64,000 nucleotides of DNA from Occultella gossypii (GCF_019947135.1 NZ_JAGSHT010000005.1:1-64000), one strand, 5' to 3'; positions 8,161 through 17,439 are shown, counted from the first letter of the stretch. Program-made: numbers and translations. The notes: generated from the letters alone by a model not told the origin.

Positions 8161-9705
8161 ATGACGCACACCATCGGAGACTGGACCCGCATCAACGCGC
8201 GGCGCCAACCCGCCCGGGAGGCGTTCGTCGGGGTGGACGGCCGGGTCACGTTCGGCGAGGCCGCCGAGCGCGCGTCGCAACTCGGCCGAGGGCTGCGCGC
8301 CGCCGGCGTCGGTGCCGGCGACACGGTCGGCGTCCTGGGAGGCAACACCGTCTTCAACGCCGAGGCGTTCCTGGGGATCGCAGTCTCCGGCGGTCTCTAC
8401 ACCGCGTACAACTGGCGCTGGGCACCCGAGGAACTCGCGGCCGGCATCCGGGAGAGCCGGACGCATCTCATCCTCGTCGAGGAGCGCTTCAGGGTGCAGC
8501 TCGACACCGCGCTCAATATCCTCGCCGCCGACCCGGAGACCACCGCCCTGCCACGCGTGCTCGAGCAGGCAGAAGTCGAGTCCCTGCGAACCGGCACCGG
8601 CGCGCTGGCCGACGTCATCACCCCCGAGGACGGTCTCTGCCTCATCTACACCGGAGGGAGCACCGGCACATCGAAGGCGGTGGTGCTCTCCCACCGCGCT
8701 GCCACGGCGAACGCCATCAACGAGTACGTCGATGCCAAGGTCGGGGCGCACCCGGAGGATCGCGGCCTCATGATCACGCCGATGTTCCACTCCGCCGGCG
8801 TCATCACCTGGCTTGTCACGCACTTCTTCGCCGGCAAGACCACCATCCTCGTGGACCGCTTCGACGAGGAGAACTTCACCGAGTGGGTCGGCCGCGAACG
8901 AGCCACCAACAGCTTCATGATCCCTAACATGATGCGCCGTCTCATGCAGGCCGGTGCCTTCGCCGATGCCGGGGTCCAGCAGCACTTCCGCGCACTGCAC
9001 ACCGGCGCCGGGCTGCTCCGCATGCCCGACAAGCAGCGCTTCCTCGACACCCTGCCCAAGGCCGAACTCTACTTCCGCTACGGACTCACCGAGGCCGGCC
9101 CGATGGTCACCCGGCTGCTCCACCGCGACATCCTCGACCCGAGGGCAGACGGTTCCATCGGTCAGGAATACCACCTCACCGAGGCCGAGCTGTTCAGCCT
9201 CGAGGACGACGGGCGCATCGTCGAGCCCGGTGAACTCGGCGAGATCTGCGTGCGCGGCCCGAACGTGATGACCGGCTATTTCGGTCGCCCGGACGCCACC
9301 GCCCAGACGATCCGGGACGGCTGGCTGCACACCGGCGACCTCGCCACTCGGGACGAGAAGGGCTACTTCTTCTTCAAGGACCGGATGAAGGAGATGATCA
9401 AGACCGGTGGCGAGAACGTCTACTGCGTCGAGATCGAGCAGGTTCTCTACCTCCACCCCGCAGTGCTTGAGGCAGCCGTCGTCGGGGTGGACAGCGAGCA
9501 GTGGGGCGAGGAGGTCCGCGTCGTCATCTCGCTGCGGGACGGCCAGAGCACGACGGGCGCCGAGCTCGAGGCGTTCCTTCGCCAGCACATCGCCGGTTAC
9601 AAGGTCCCCAAGCAGTTCGCGTTCATGAGCGCCGACCGGCTGCCGCGGTCCGGCGCCGGGAAGCTCGTGAAGCACCGACTCAAGCAGGAACTCGGGTGGG
9701 TCTGA
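8161..9705 (+). CDS. AMP-forming acyl-CoA ligase
   Basis: A 514-residue adenylate-forming enzyme that activates a carboxylic acid to its CoA thioester. The phosphate loop YTGGSTGTSKAVVLSH is near residue 165, the adenylate motif YGLTEAGP near 310, HTGDLA near 393 and the hinge KDRMKEMIKTGGENV follows. The C-terminal catalytic lysine is in RSGAGKLVK. ATG at 8161 has GGGAG just upstream and directly follows the palindromic operator; an upstream in-frame TTG at 8083 lies before the operator and is rejected. It is probably the entry step for the acid imported by the Liv system. The chain length or ring type cannot be told. Confidence 0.9.
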   Translation: MTHTIGDWTRINARRQPAREAFVGVDGRVTFGEAAERASQLGRGLRAAGVGAGDTVGVLGGNTVFNAEAFLGIAVSGGLYTAYNWRWAPEELAAGIRESRTHLILVEERFRVQLDTALNILAADPETTALPRVLEQAEVESLRTGTGALADVITPEDGLCLIYTGGSTGTSKAVVLSHRAATANAINEYVDAKVGAHPEDRGLMITPMFHSAGVITWLVTHFFAGKTTILVDRFDEENFTEWVGRERATNSFMIPNMMRRLMQAGAFADAGVQQHFRALHTGAGLLRMPDKQRFLDTLPKAELYFRYGLTEAGPMVTRLLHRDILDPRADGSIGQEYHLTEAELFSLEDDGRIVEPGELGEICVRGPNVMTGYFGRPDATAQTIRDGWLHTGDLATRDEKGYFFFKDRMKEMIKTGGENVYCVEIEQVLYLHPAVLEAAVVGVDSEQWGEEVRVVISLRDGQSTTGAELEAFLRQHIAGYKVPKQFAFMSADRLPRSGAGKLVKHRLKQELGWV

Positions 9706-9764
9706 CCGCCCGTTCCGGACCCACCACCCATCCGCAGGACGCGGCACCGACGAAGGACTGAAGC

Positions 9765-11516
9765 ATGTTCACAAAGATCCTTGTGGCCAACCGTGGCGAG
9801 ATCGCCGTCCGCATCTTTCGGACGTGCGCCGATCTCGGCGTCGCCGCCGTCGCCGTGCACTCGAGCGCCGACGCCGGCGCGCTGCACGTGCGCACCGCGG
9901 ACGAGGCGGTGGACCTCGGCGACGGACCGGCGTCGGAGAACTACCTCAACATCGCCAAGATCGTCCAGGCCGCCGTCGACCACGGTGCCGAGGCCGTGCA
10001 CCCCGGCTACGGGTTCCTCGCCGAGAACGCCGCCTTCGCGCAGGCCGTCACGGACGCCGGCCTGGTGTTCATCGGCCCTTCGGCCCACGCCATCACCACC
10101 ATGGGTGAGAAGGTCGCGGCACGCGCCGTCGCCGCTGCCGCCGCGGTGCCGCTGCTGCCCGGGTCCGCCGGTGCCGTCGCCGATGAGGACGAGGTCACTC
10201 GGTTCGGCGAGGCACACGGCTATCCATTGCTCATCAAGGCTTCCTTCGGCGGTGGCGGGCGTGGCATGCGTCAGGTGCCCGGGCCGGACGAGGTGACCGA
10301 TGCCTACGCCTCCGCCGTCCGCGAGGCCACCGCGGCCTTCGGCGACGGCGAGGTCTACGTCGAGCGATTCCTCGTCGACGCCCGCCACGTCGAGGTTCAG
10401 GTCTTCGGCGACTCGTACGCCAACGCCGTCTACCTAGGCGATCGTGACTGCTCCGTCCAACGTCGCCACCAGAAACTCATCGAGGAGGCACCCGCCGCCG
10501 GCCTGAGCGACGCCATGCGCGCGGCGATGGGTGAGGCCGCGCTGCGCCTCGTGCGCGAGGTCGGCTACGTCGGCGCCGGCACGGTCGAGTTCCTCGTCGA
10601 GGGCGAGAGTTTCTACTTCCTCGAGATGAACACCCGCATCCAGGTCGAGCACCCAGTCACCGAGCTGGTCACTGGCATGGACCTCATTGCGGAACAGCTT
10701 CGCGTCGCGGCCGGTGAACCTCTCTCGCGCACCGAGTCCGGGGTGACCAACGGCGCCGCCATCGAGGCCCGCATCAACGCCGAGGACCCCGCCGGCGGGC
10801 TCTTCCGCCCCGCCCCCGGCCCGATCTACTCCATCACGGCACCCCAGGGCGAACACCTGCGCTGGGATGCCGGGTACGAGTCCGGCGACGAGGTCCTACC
10901 GCTCTACGACAGCCTCGTCGGCAAGCTCATCGCCTGGGGCCCCGACCGGGACACGGCGATCGACACCCTGCTCGTGGGTCTGGACGGGCTCAAGATCGAG
11001 GGCATCGCGACGACGGTCTCAGCCGCCGCGCACATTCTCGCCACCGAGGATTTCCGTTCGGCGAACATCAGCACCCGGTGGCTCGAGACGAGCGTGACGC
11101 TCCCCGAGCCGGAGCCCGCGGAGGAGCCACTCGGCCGGGACGAGGTGTACGTGCAGGGCCGCTACTTCCGGATCCCGGTGTTCAGCGACGGCGTCCGGTC
11201 CGGCGCCGTCGTGACGGCGGCGCACGAGGACTCGGGCAACGGTGAGCGCCGCAGTACCGCGCGCCGCGGGCCCGGCCGCACGAAGGTCGCCGGGGACGGC
11301 ACCCTCAAGGCCCCCATGCAGGGCACGATCGTCGAGGTCAAGGTCGCCGCTGGCGATTCCGTCGTGGCCGGGCAGCTGCTCTTCGTACTCGAGGCCATGA
11401 AGATGGAGAACCCGATCCACGCCCCACACGACGGCGTCATCTCCACCGTCTCCGTCGCCCAGGGCGACTCGCTCCCCGCAGGCAGCCTGCTCGCCGAGTA
11501 CGCCGAGGCGGTCTGA
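9765..11516 (+). CDS. Acyl-CoA carboxylase alpha subunit (biotin carboxylase plus BCCP)
   Basis: A 583-residue protein that carboxylates biotin and carries it to a carboxyltransferase. The biotin carboxylase domain covers about 1-450: ILVANRGEIAVRI, ATP-grasp loop KASFGGGGRGM and EMNTRIQVEHPVTE. The carrier domain covers about 510-583, with biotin lysine K546 in EAMKMEN. This is the size of actinobacterial AccA proteins and shorter than human-type MCC alpha. No carboxyltransferase beta subunit is encoded anywhere in the window, so a partner must lie elsewhere. It is followed by CitE and MaoC genes with near-zero spacing, an order resembling the leucine-degradation cluster of mycobacteria (accA1, maoC, citE). 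Confidence 0.92.
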   Translation: MFTKILVANRGEIAVRIFRTCADLGVAAVAVHSSADAGALHVRTADEAVDLGDGPASENYLNIAKIVQAAVDHGAEAVHPGYGFLAENAAFAQAVTDAGLVFIGPSAHAITTMGEKVAARAVAAAAAVPLLPGSAGAVADEDEVTRFGEAHGYPLLIKASFGGGGRGMRQVPGPDEVTDAYASAVREATAAFGDGEVYVERFLVDARHVEVQVFGDSYANAVYLGDRDCSVQRRHQKLIEEAPAAGLSDAMRAAMGEAALRLVREVGYVGAGTVEFLVEGESFYFLEMNTRIQVEHPVTELVTGMDLIAEQLRVAAGEPLSRTESGVTNGAAIEARINAEDPAGGLFRPAPGPIYSITAPQGEHLRWDAGYESGDEVLPLYDSLVGKLIAWGPDRDTAIDTLLVGLDGLKIEGIATTVSAAAHILATEDFRSANISTRWLETSVTLPEPEPAEEPLGRDEVYVQGRYFRIPVFSDGVRSGAVVTAAHEDSGNGERRSTARRGPGRTKVAGDGTLKAPMQGTIVEVKVAAGDSVVAGQLLFVLEAMKMENPIHAPHDGVISTVSVAQGDSLPAGSLLAEYAEAV

Positions 11517-11517
11517 C

Positions 11518-12399
11518 ATGCGAGCCGTGCGATCGCTGCTGTTCGTGCCCGGCCATAAGGCGGACTGGATCCTGAAGGCGCTCCGGTCCGAGGCAGACGG
11601 GATCATCATCGACCTGGAGGACTCCGTCCCCGACCAGGAGAAGGGCCACGCCCGGGCCAACGCCCGCGCCGCGATCCTCGACTACCCGGGCGACAAGGCG
11701 GTACTCGTCCGCCCGAACGGGCTCGCCACCGAACACTTCGGCCGGGACCTCGCCGTCGTGACCGTCCCCGGACTGGATGCCTACCTCCTGCCGATGCTGA
11801 CCGGCCGGGACGACGTCGTCGCGTTCGACGCCGTCATCACCGCGGGCGAGCTCGCGAACGGCGTTCCCCGCGGCACCGTCGGGGTGGTGCCGTCGTTCGA
11901 GACGGCGGCGGCCATCAATCGCGTGGACGAGATCGTGACCGCACCCCGCGTCGCCGGAGTGATGGCGGCGGCAGCCAAGGACGCCGACGTGTCCCGCAGC
12001 ATCGGGTTTCGGTGGAGCGCCGAGGGCCTCGAGACGCTGTACCTGCGCAGCAAGATCGTCGTGGCCGCCCGCGCCGCGGGGCTCACGAACATCGTGGTGG
12101 GCCTGTGGCAGGACGTGCGGGACCTCGACGGCATGCGCACCTTCGCCCGGGACAACGCCGGCCTCGGCTACACCGGCCAGGTCCTGATCCACCCCTCGCA
12201 CGCCCCGATCGCCAACGAGGAGTACGGCCTCTCGGAGGCACAGGCCGACTACTACCAGCGTCTGGTCGCGGCCTTCGAGGAGGGCCGGCGCAACGGCCAC
12301 GGCGCGGTGAGTTTCGAGGGTGAACACATCGACCTCGCCCACGCCAACTACGCCCGCGAACGGCTGGCCACGGCCGGCTACGAGATGGAGGCACGATGA
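11518..12399 (+). CDS. HpcH/HpaI aldolase / citrate lyase beta-family protein (CoA-ester lyase)
   Basis: A 293-residue CitE-like TIM-barrel enzyme, expected to cleave a beta-hydroxyacyl-CoA in a retro-Claisen or aldol manner with a divalent metal. The start RSLLFVPGHKADWILKAL and the acidic motif IIIDLEDSVPDQEK are typical, as is the end motif GQVLIHPSHAPIAN. The usual GAEDF metal region is replaced by AAAAKDADVSRSIGFRW, so the metal site differs from citramalyl- and malyl-CoA lyases. Its ATG follows the carboxylase stop by one base and its own stop overlaps the MaoC start. Function as a hydratase-lyase pair with MaoC is inferred. Confidence 0.82.
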   Translation: MRAVRSLLFVPGHKADWILKALRSEADGIIIDLEDSVPDQEKGHARANARAAILDYPGDKAVLVRPNGLATEHFGRDLAVVTVPGLDAYLLPMLTGRDDVVAFDAVITAGELANGVPRGTVGVVPSFETAAAINRVDEIVTAPRVAGVMAAAAKDADVSRSIGFRWSAEGLETLYLRSKIVVAARAAGLTNIVVGLWQDVRDLDGMRTFARDNAGLGYTGQVLIHPSHAPIANEEYGLSEAQADYYQRLVAAFEEGRRNGHGAVSFEGEHIDLAHANYARERLATAGYEMEAR

Positions 12400-12869
12400 G
12401 CATGTACTACGAGGACTTCGTCATCGGCGAGGTCATCAAGCACGCGGTGACCCGGACGGTGACGGAAACCGACAACCTGCTTTTCACGACGCTGACGATG
12501 AACGTTCAGCCGCTGCATCTGGACGCCGAGTTCGCGGCCAAGAGTATGTATGGCGAGCGCATCGTCAACAGCGTGTTCACCCTAGGGGTCGCGACCGGCA
12601 TCCCGGTGCAGGAGACGACGCTGGGTACCACTCTCGGCAACCTCGGGTTCCGGGACATCGAGTTCCCCAAGCCGGTACTCATCGGCGACACCCTGCGGGT
12701 GGAGACCGAGGCGCTCGACAAGCGCGTGTCCAAGTCGCGCCCGGAGACCGGCATCATCGGGATCGAGCACCGTGCCTTCAACCAACGCGGGGAGCTGGTG
12801 TGCCGGGTGCGCCGGACGGCGCTGATGAAGCGGCGGGAGTCCGAAGTGTCGGTGGAGGCGACGACGTGA
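12396..12869 (+). CDS. MaoC-family (R)-hydratase/dehydratase
   Basis: A 157-residue hot-dog-fold protein of the MaoC group, which add water to or remove it from enoyl-CoA or mesaconyl/itaconyl-CoA type substrates. The hydratase motif is seen as TETDNLLFTTLTMNVQPLHL, containing the catalytic acid and histidine. The ATGA overlap with citE and the GTGA overlap with the SDR gene show translational coupling. MaoC plus CitE pairs act in itaconate and C5 branched diacid breakdown and in mycobacterial leucine degradation; which applies here is open. Confidence 0.87.
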   Translation: MSMYYEDFVIGEVIKHAVTRTVTETDNLLFTTLTMNVQPLHLDAEFAAKSMYGERIVNSVFTLGVATGIPVQETTLGTTLGNLGFRDIEFPKPVLIGDTLRVETEALDKRVSKSRPETGIIGIEHRAFNQRGELVCRVRRTALMKRRESEVSVEATT

Positions 12870-13612
12870 CCCCACGGAACGTGCTCGTCACGGGCGCAGC
12901 CGGCGGCATGTGTGGCGGCATCAACGCGCGCCTGGCCCGCGCGGGGCACACGCTGCTATGCGCTGATCTGAACCTGGCGGCGGCGGAGACCGCGGCCGAG
13001 ACCGTGCGGGCGGTGGGCGGGACGGCGCATGCGTTTACCGTCGACGTCACGGACGCCGAGTCGATCCGTGACATGGATGCCGCAGCGGAGGACGCCGTCG
13101 GGCGGGTGGACGTGGTCGTCAACGCGGCCGGGATCCTGGATCGCAAGTACCTGGTCGACCATGACGACGCCAGTTTCGAGCGGGCGCTCGGCGTCAACCT
13201 CGTGGGCCCGTTCCGCATGATCCAACGGTTCACGCCCGGGATGGTCGAGCGCGGGTGGGGTCGCATCATCAACATCTCTTCGATCGCCGGTGTCACCGGG
13301 TATCCGTACCCGAGCTACGCGGCCTCCAAGGCCGGCCTGTCCAACCTCACGCGCTCGCTCGTGATCGACCTGTGGGGCACGGGCGTGACGGTGAACGCCA
13401 TCTGTCCGGGCGTCGTCGACACCCCGATGGTGATCGAGGACGTCAGGCGGCAGGTCCCGAGGAAGGTCCCGACGGAGCGTGTGATCGACCCGGAGGAGAT
13501 CGGCGCACTGGCAACATTCCTCATCTCCGACGACGCGCGCAGCATCAACGGCGCGGACCTGCTCGTCGACGGCGGGGCCACCGGGTACTTCCAGCTGTTC
13601 GATCGCCCGTGA
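12866..13612 (+). CDS. Short-chain dehydrogenase/reductase (FabG-like)
   Basis: A 248-residue NAD(P)-dependent oxidoreductase. It has the nucleotide-binding motif VTGAAGGMCGGI, the NAAG element (VVNAAGIL), catalytic serine in INISSIAG and the YAASK pair. It would oxidise a 3-hydroxyacyl-CoA or hydroxyl intermediate made by the preceding hydratase. GTG at 12866 overlaps the MaoC stop and has GGAGG upstream; the long in-frame extension back to 12320 reads through the MaoC gene and is rejected. The cysteine in GGMCGG, where SDRs normally have GIG, is slightly unusual. Confidence 0.88.
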   Translation: MTPRNVLVTGAAGGMCGGINARLARAGHTLLCADLNLAAAETAAETVRAVGGTAHAFTVDVTDAESIRDMDAAAEDAVGRVDVVVNAAGILDRKYLVDHDDASFERALGVNLVGPFRMIQRFTPGMVERGWGRIINISSIAGVTGYPYPSYAASKAGLSNLTRSLVIDLWGTGVTVNAICPGVVDTPMVIEDVRRQVPRKVPTERVIDPEEIGALATFLISDDARSINGADLLVDGGATGYFQLFDRP

Positions 13613-13625
13613 GACCTGCCCACCC

Positions 13626-14294
13626 GTGGACGGACTGAGAGTGTCGAAGCGAATCACCTACCTCGAGCGCCGGGACGGCATGACCCCTGCGGACTTCTCG
13701 TCATACTGGCGCGGCCGGCACGCACCGATCGCCGTCGACCTGCCGGGCGTGGTCTGCTACCGGCAGAACCACGTCATCCCGGGGTCGGTGGCCGAGGGTG
13801 CGGCCTACGCCGTCGACGGCATCGTGGAGCTGTGGTTCGCCTCCGATCACGACGCGCAGGCGGGCCTGACCACGGACGTGTCCGACCGGCTCATCGTGGA
13901 CGAACCGAACTTCCTCGCGGGGCTGACCGGCGGGCCGGTAGATGGTCCGGCTCCGGCTGCTCCGGCTCCCGCAATGCTGTGGGTGCTCGCCCGATGGCGG
14001 CACAAGAGCCCCGATCGCCAGGTGCTGGAGCGGCTGCGGACCCTTCGAATTCCGGGCACCCGCGGCCTCTCGGTCAACCTGTTGGACCAGTCGCGTCCGC
14101 TCCTCGTGCGAGACGCACTACGTCGCATGACCACAATCCCTGACCTCGCCATCAGCGCCGGCTTTGACACCCGGGACGCCGCCGTTGCGGGACGGCGCAC
14201 GCTGCAGGAGTCGCTCGCACCGCTCGTCGGCGACCTCCGTGACGTCCAGACGATGCTCTCCAGCACGGTTTCGATCGTGGAGGCCGCGCGATAG
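13626..14294 (+). CDS. EthD domain-containing protein
   Basis: A 222-residue protein of the dimeric alpha+beta-barrel group. The first half has the EthD pattern: MTPADFSSYWRGRHAPIA then LPGVVCYRQNHVI. The second half (from WVLARWRHKSPDRQVL) looks like a diverged copy of the same fold, giving a tandem arrangement. EthD proteins are small helpers or enzymes of unknown reaction in oxidative degradation clusters. It starts at GTG 13626, 13 bases after the SDR gene; GTG at 13641 is an alternative. It is the last gene of the rightward cluster, meeting a leftward glycosidase gene. A weak GGCGC/GCGCC stem follows at 14294-14309. Confidence 0.72.
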   Translation: MDGLRVSKRITYLERRDGMTPADFSSYWRGRHAPIAVDLPGVVCYRQNHVIPGSVAEGAAYAVDGIVELWFASDHDAQAGLTTDVSDRLIVDEPNFLAGLTGGPVDGPAPAAPAPAMLWVLARWRHKSPDRQVLERLRTLRIPGTRGLSVNLLDQSRPLLVRDALRRMTTIPDLAISAGFDTRDAAVAGRRTLQESLAPLVGDLRDVQTMLSSTVSIVEAAR

Positions 14295-14433
14295 GCGCTG
14301 CCCGGCGCCACGGTGACCCGGACGGCCACCACCCACTCCGCCCGGCGAGCCAGACCAGCGATGGTGACCCTCCGCCGTCGGGCCATGCCCAGGTGCCCGG
14401 GCACGAGGGTGACGCCGCCAGCTCGCCGACACC

Positions 14434-15660
14434 TCAGGAAGAGGTTCGCGCGCGACGGCGGGCCTCTTCGGTGAACGTCTCCAGGGCCGCGTTCGGCACC
14501 CGCTCCAGCACATCGCCGGCCGTGCGTCGAAGCTCGATCAGGCCCAGGTGGTTCCAGTGGTTGTCCACGCTGTCGGTGGCGTCGCGGTAGGCCCAGTCGA
14601 TCAGGGACAGGAACGGGAACCAGGTGTAGCCGACCACCGGGATGCCGGCGTCGCGGAGCTGGTCGAGGGCTCCGAGGGACTCGGTGAGCCAGCCGATCTT
14701 GGCCTCGGGCGACTCGTTCCGGGAGGTCTCCGTGATCGCGATCGGCAGGTGGTAGCGGTCGTGGTAGGCCTGCACCAGGTCGACGAGGCCGTCCACCCCG
14801 CCTTCGCCGGGCACCTCGATGCCGTCCGCGTCGAACGAGATCGTGGTGAACCCGGGGTAGTAGTTCACCCCGATGACGTCCGGCTGCTGCGCGTTCGCCT
14901 GGAACCAGTCGAGCCGCTCGGCGCTGACCCCGTGCTCACGCAGGTAGCCGTGCATCGGATGCTCCGCCGAGACGCGCCCGAGGAGCAGGTCGGTGGCGAC
15001 GAAGCGCCACTCCTCCAGGTGCTCCCGGGACAGACCCGGAAACCGGGTGCCGGACCAGCGGAACCCGGCGTCGACCAGGACGATCTCGCTCTCCGGGGCC
15101 ACGCTCAGGATGGCCGCCTGCGCCCGGGACATGCCCTCGGCCACCGCGGTGACCACCTTCACGAAGCCGTCCTCGCCGGTGAGGTACGGCGGCCAGCGGC
15201 CGTCGCGGCCGCACCACTGTGCGTTCACCAGCGGTTCGTTCGCGGGCGTGTAGGAGGTGAACACGCCTCGGTACCGTTCGGCCACCGCGCCGGCGTACCG
15301 GGCGAAGACCTGCGGGTACTGGCTGTTGATGAACGAGTTCTCCAGCCAGAGCGGGGTGCCGTAGTGCAGCAGGTCCACCACGCAGTGCAGTCCGAGTGAG
15401 GTCATGTGGGCCACGACCTCGTCCACCCAGGAGAAGTCGAACCCGCCGGGGGAGGGCTCGACGCGGTACCAGGGGATGCCCCACCGGACGAACTCGGCGC
15501 CGGCCTCCGCGGCCCGCGTGAGGTCCTCGCGCCAGTGGTGGTAGTGCTGGGTGAGCTCGTACTCGTCCAGGCGCCGGTGGCCAGGGCGCTCCTGCGGGAT
15601 GAAGGTGTCCTCGATCCCGACGCCCAGGGCCATCCGGTCGGTGCTGAAGAAATGTGACAT
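14434..15660 (-). CDS. Glycoside hydrolase family 1-like beta-glycosidase
   Basis: A 408-residue cytoplasmic TIM-barrel glycosidase without a signal peptide. The acid/base glutamate is in YTPANEPLVNA near residue 142, matching the TFNEP motif of GH1. The expected nucleophile motif ITENG appears as AITETSRNES near residue 310, keeping the glutamate but not the N-G. The protein is shorter than the usual 440-480 residues. It lies 22 bases after the permease gene in the leftward CUT1 operon, so it probably cleaves the imported glycoside after uptake. Substrate is unknown; retention of both glutamates argues for activity. Confidence 0.8.
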   Translation of the reverse strand: MSHFFSTDRMALGVGIEDTFIPQERPGHRRLDEYELTQHYHHWREDLTRAAEAGAEFVRWGIPWYRVEPSPGGFDFSWVDEVVAHMTSLGLHCVVDLLHYGTPLWLENSFINSQYPQVFARYAGAVAERYRGVFTSYTPANEPLVNAQWCGRDGRWPPYLTGEDGFVKVVTAVAEGMSRAQAAILSVAPESEIVLVDAGFRWSGTRFPGLSREHLEEWRFVATDLLLGRVSAEHPMHGYLREHGVSAERLDWFQANAQQPDVIGVNYYPGFTTISFDADGIEVPGEGGVDGLVDLVQAYHDRYHLPIAITETSRNESPEAKIGWLTESLGALDQLRDAGIPVVGYTWFPFLSLIDWAYRDATDSVDNHWNHLGLIELRRTAGDVLERVPNAALETFTEEARRRARTSS

Positions 15661-15682
15661 GGGTGGTTGCGATGTCCTTTGG

Positions 15683-16543
15683 TTACTTGAGGCCGGTGGT
15701 CGCGATACCCGCGACGAACGTCCGCTGGATGAGGAGGAAGAAGAGGATCAGGGGGATAAGCGCGAGTACCGAGCCGGCCATCAGGAGGCCGTACTCCACC
15801 ACGTGCTGGCCGGCGAACAGCGCCAGCCCGGCCGGCAGCGTCGCGCCGGCGATGTTGTTGGACATCACCAGGGGCCAGAGCAGGTCGTTCCAGTTGAACT
15901 GGAAGTGGAAGAGCCCCAGCGTGAGCAGGGCAGGCGTGGTTAGGGGCAGCATCACCCGGGTGAAGATCTTCCACTCGTTCGCGCCGTCGATCCGGGCGGC
16001 CTCCTCGAGGTTTCGGGGGAGCGCGAGGAAGAACTGCCGCATGAAGAACACGCCGAAGGCGTTCGCCGTGCGGGGGATGATCATCCCGGCCATGCTCTGG
16101 CCGAGACCCAGGCTGTGGACCAGGTCGTACAGCGGGATGATGACCGCCTGGTACGGGATCATCAGCATCACGATGATGGCGATGAACGCGGCGGTCCGTC
16201 CGCGGAACTCGAAGCGCGCGAGCGCGTACCCGGCCATCGTGTCGAAGGTCAGCGAGAGGACCATGACGACGCCGGCGAACAGGATGGTGTTCCCGTAGAG
16301 CTGCGCGAACGGGATCGCCGACCAGATCTCGACGAAGTTCTCGAGCGTCCACGTCTGCGGGAGCAGGGTGGGCGACGCCGACGCCGCCTCCGAGTTGGGC
16401 TTGAACGCCGTGAAGAACGACCAGACGATCGGGAAGACCATCACCAGGCCGATCGCCACCATGGCGATGGTCAGCGCGATCTTCCAGGCCTGCTGGAGGC
16501 CGTGGTCCAGCCCACGCGATCGGACTGCGGTGCGCTGCGCCAT
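15683..16543 (-). CDS. CUT1 sugar ABC permease, MalG type
   Basis: A 286-residue membrane protein with about six hydrophobic segments. The ATPase-contact EAA loop is EEAARIDGANEWKIFTRVMLPL near residue 185. Its ATG shares one base with the stop of the partner permease gene (TGATG). It forms the channel with that partner. No ATPase gene is present in this operon, so a shared MsiK-type ATPase elsewhere in the genome is expected. Confidence 0.92.
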   Translation of the reverse strand: MAQRTAVRSRGLDHGLQQAWKIALTIAMVAIGLVMVFPIVWSFFTAFKPNSEAASASPTLLPQTWTLENFVEIWSAIPFAQLYGNTILFAGVVMVLSLTFDTMAGYALARFEFRGRTAAFIAIIVMLMIPYQAVIIPLYDLVHSLGLGQSMAGMIIPRTANAFGVFFMRQFFLALPRNLEEAARIDGANEWKIFTRVMLPLTTPALLTLGLFHFQFNWNDLLWPLVMSNNIAGATLPAGLALFAGQHVVEYGLLMAGSVLALIPLILFFLLIQRTFVAGIATTGLK

Positions 16544-17439
16544 CAGTAACGCACCTGCCGACGGCCGAAGTAGAGGTACTGGGCCAGGGAGAGGATCAGG
16601 ATGAGCACGAGCAGGATCACCGAGACCGCCGAGCCGTACCCGAATTCGAGGTTGTTGATCCCCACCCGGTTCACCAGCACCACGAGGGTCTCCGTGCTCA
16701 TTGCCGGACCGCCATTCGTCATCACCTTGATCTGATCGAAGACCTGGAAACTCGCCGTCGCCGCAAGGATGCTGACCAACATCGTCTGGTTGCTCAGCAG
16801 CGGAAGCGTGACCGCGCGGAAGCGCTGCAGCCGGCTCGTGCCGTCCAGCTGCGCCGCCTCATACAACTCGCGCGGGATCGACTGCAGGCCGGCCAGGAAC
16901 ATCACCATGTAGAACCCGACGTTCTTCCAGACGCCCACCAGCATCACCGCCGCCATCGCGGTGTGCGGTTGTGCGAGGGCGCCCTGCTGCGGTGCCAGGC
17001 CGATCGCCGAGAGCCAGTGCGTGACCAGGCCGTAGTTCGGGTCCAGGAGGAACCGGAACGCGATCGAGATGACGGCGAGGGAGACCACGAACGGGACGAA
17101 CACCGCTGTCCGCACGAGGGTCCGGGCGAAGAAGCGCTCGTTGAGGGCGAGGGCGAACAGCATCGCCAGGCCGATGGTCACCGGCGTCACCACGACTGCG
17201 TAGAGCAGCGTGTTGCCGAAGGCGTTCATCACCTGGGGGTCGGCCAGCAGTTCGCGGTAGTTGTCCAGGCCCACCCACTCCGGTGGGGTGAGCAGGTTGT
17301 AGTCGGTCAGGGACAGGTACACGGTGCGCAGCAACGGCCACGCCGTGAAGATCGTCAGGAGCAGCAGGCCGGGCGCCAGGAACATCCAGGCGGCGCGGGC
17401 CTGTCGGTGGTGGATGGACATGGTGGAACGTGCACTCAT
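16543..17439 (-). CDS. CUT1 sugar ABC permease, MalF type
   Basis: A 298-residue permease beginning with the typical AWMFLAPGLLLLTIFTAWPLL first segment and carrying the EAA loop LYEAAQLDGTSRLQRFRAVTLP. I chose ATG at 17439, with GGAG about 12 bases upstream, over an in-frame codon at 17493 that lies inside the receptor 3' end. The start follows the receptor gene stop by 57 bases. Together with the next permease and the receptor it makes one sugar importer. Confidence 0.91.
   Translation of the reverse strand: MSARSTMSIHHRQARAAWMFLAPGLLLLTIFTAWPLLRTVYLSLTDYNLLTPPEWVGLDNYRELLADPQVMNAFGNTLLYAVVVTPVTIGLAMLFALALNERFFARTLVRTAVFVPFVVSLAVISIAFRFLLDPNYGLVTHWLSAIGLAPQQGALAQPHTAMAAVMLVGVWKNVGFYMVMFLAGLQSIPRELYEAAQLDGTSRLQRFRAVTLPLLSNQTMLVSILAATASFQVFDQIKVMTNGGPAMSTETLVVLVNRVGINNLEFGYGSAVSVILLVLILILSLAQYLYFGRRQVRY

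Noticed and set aside
14294-14309. Terminator hairpin GGCGC-N6-GCGCC after the EthD gene
   Set aside because: The stem is only five base pairs and no T tract follows; such stems are frequent by chance at this GC content.
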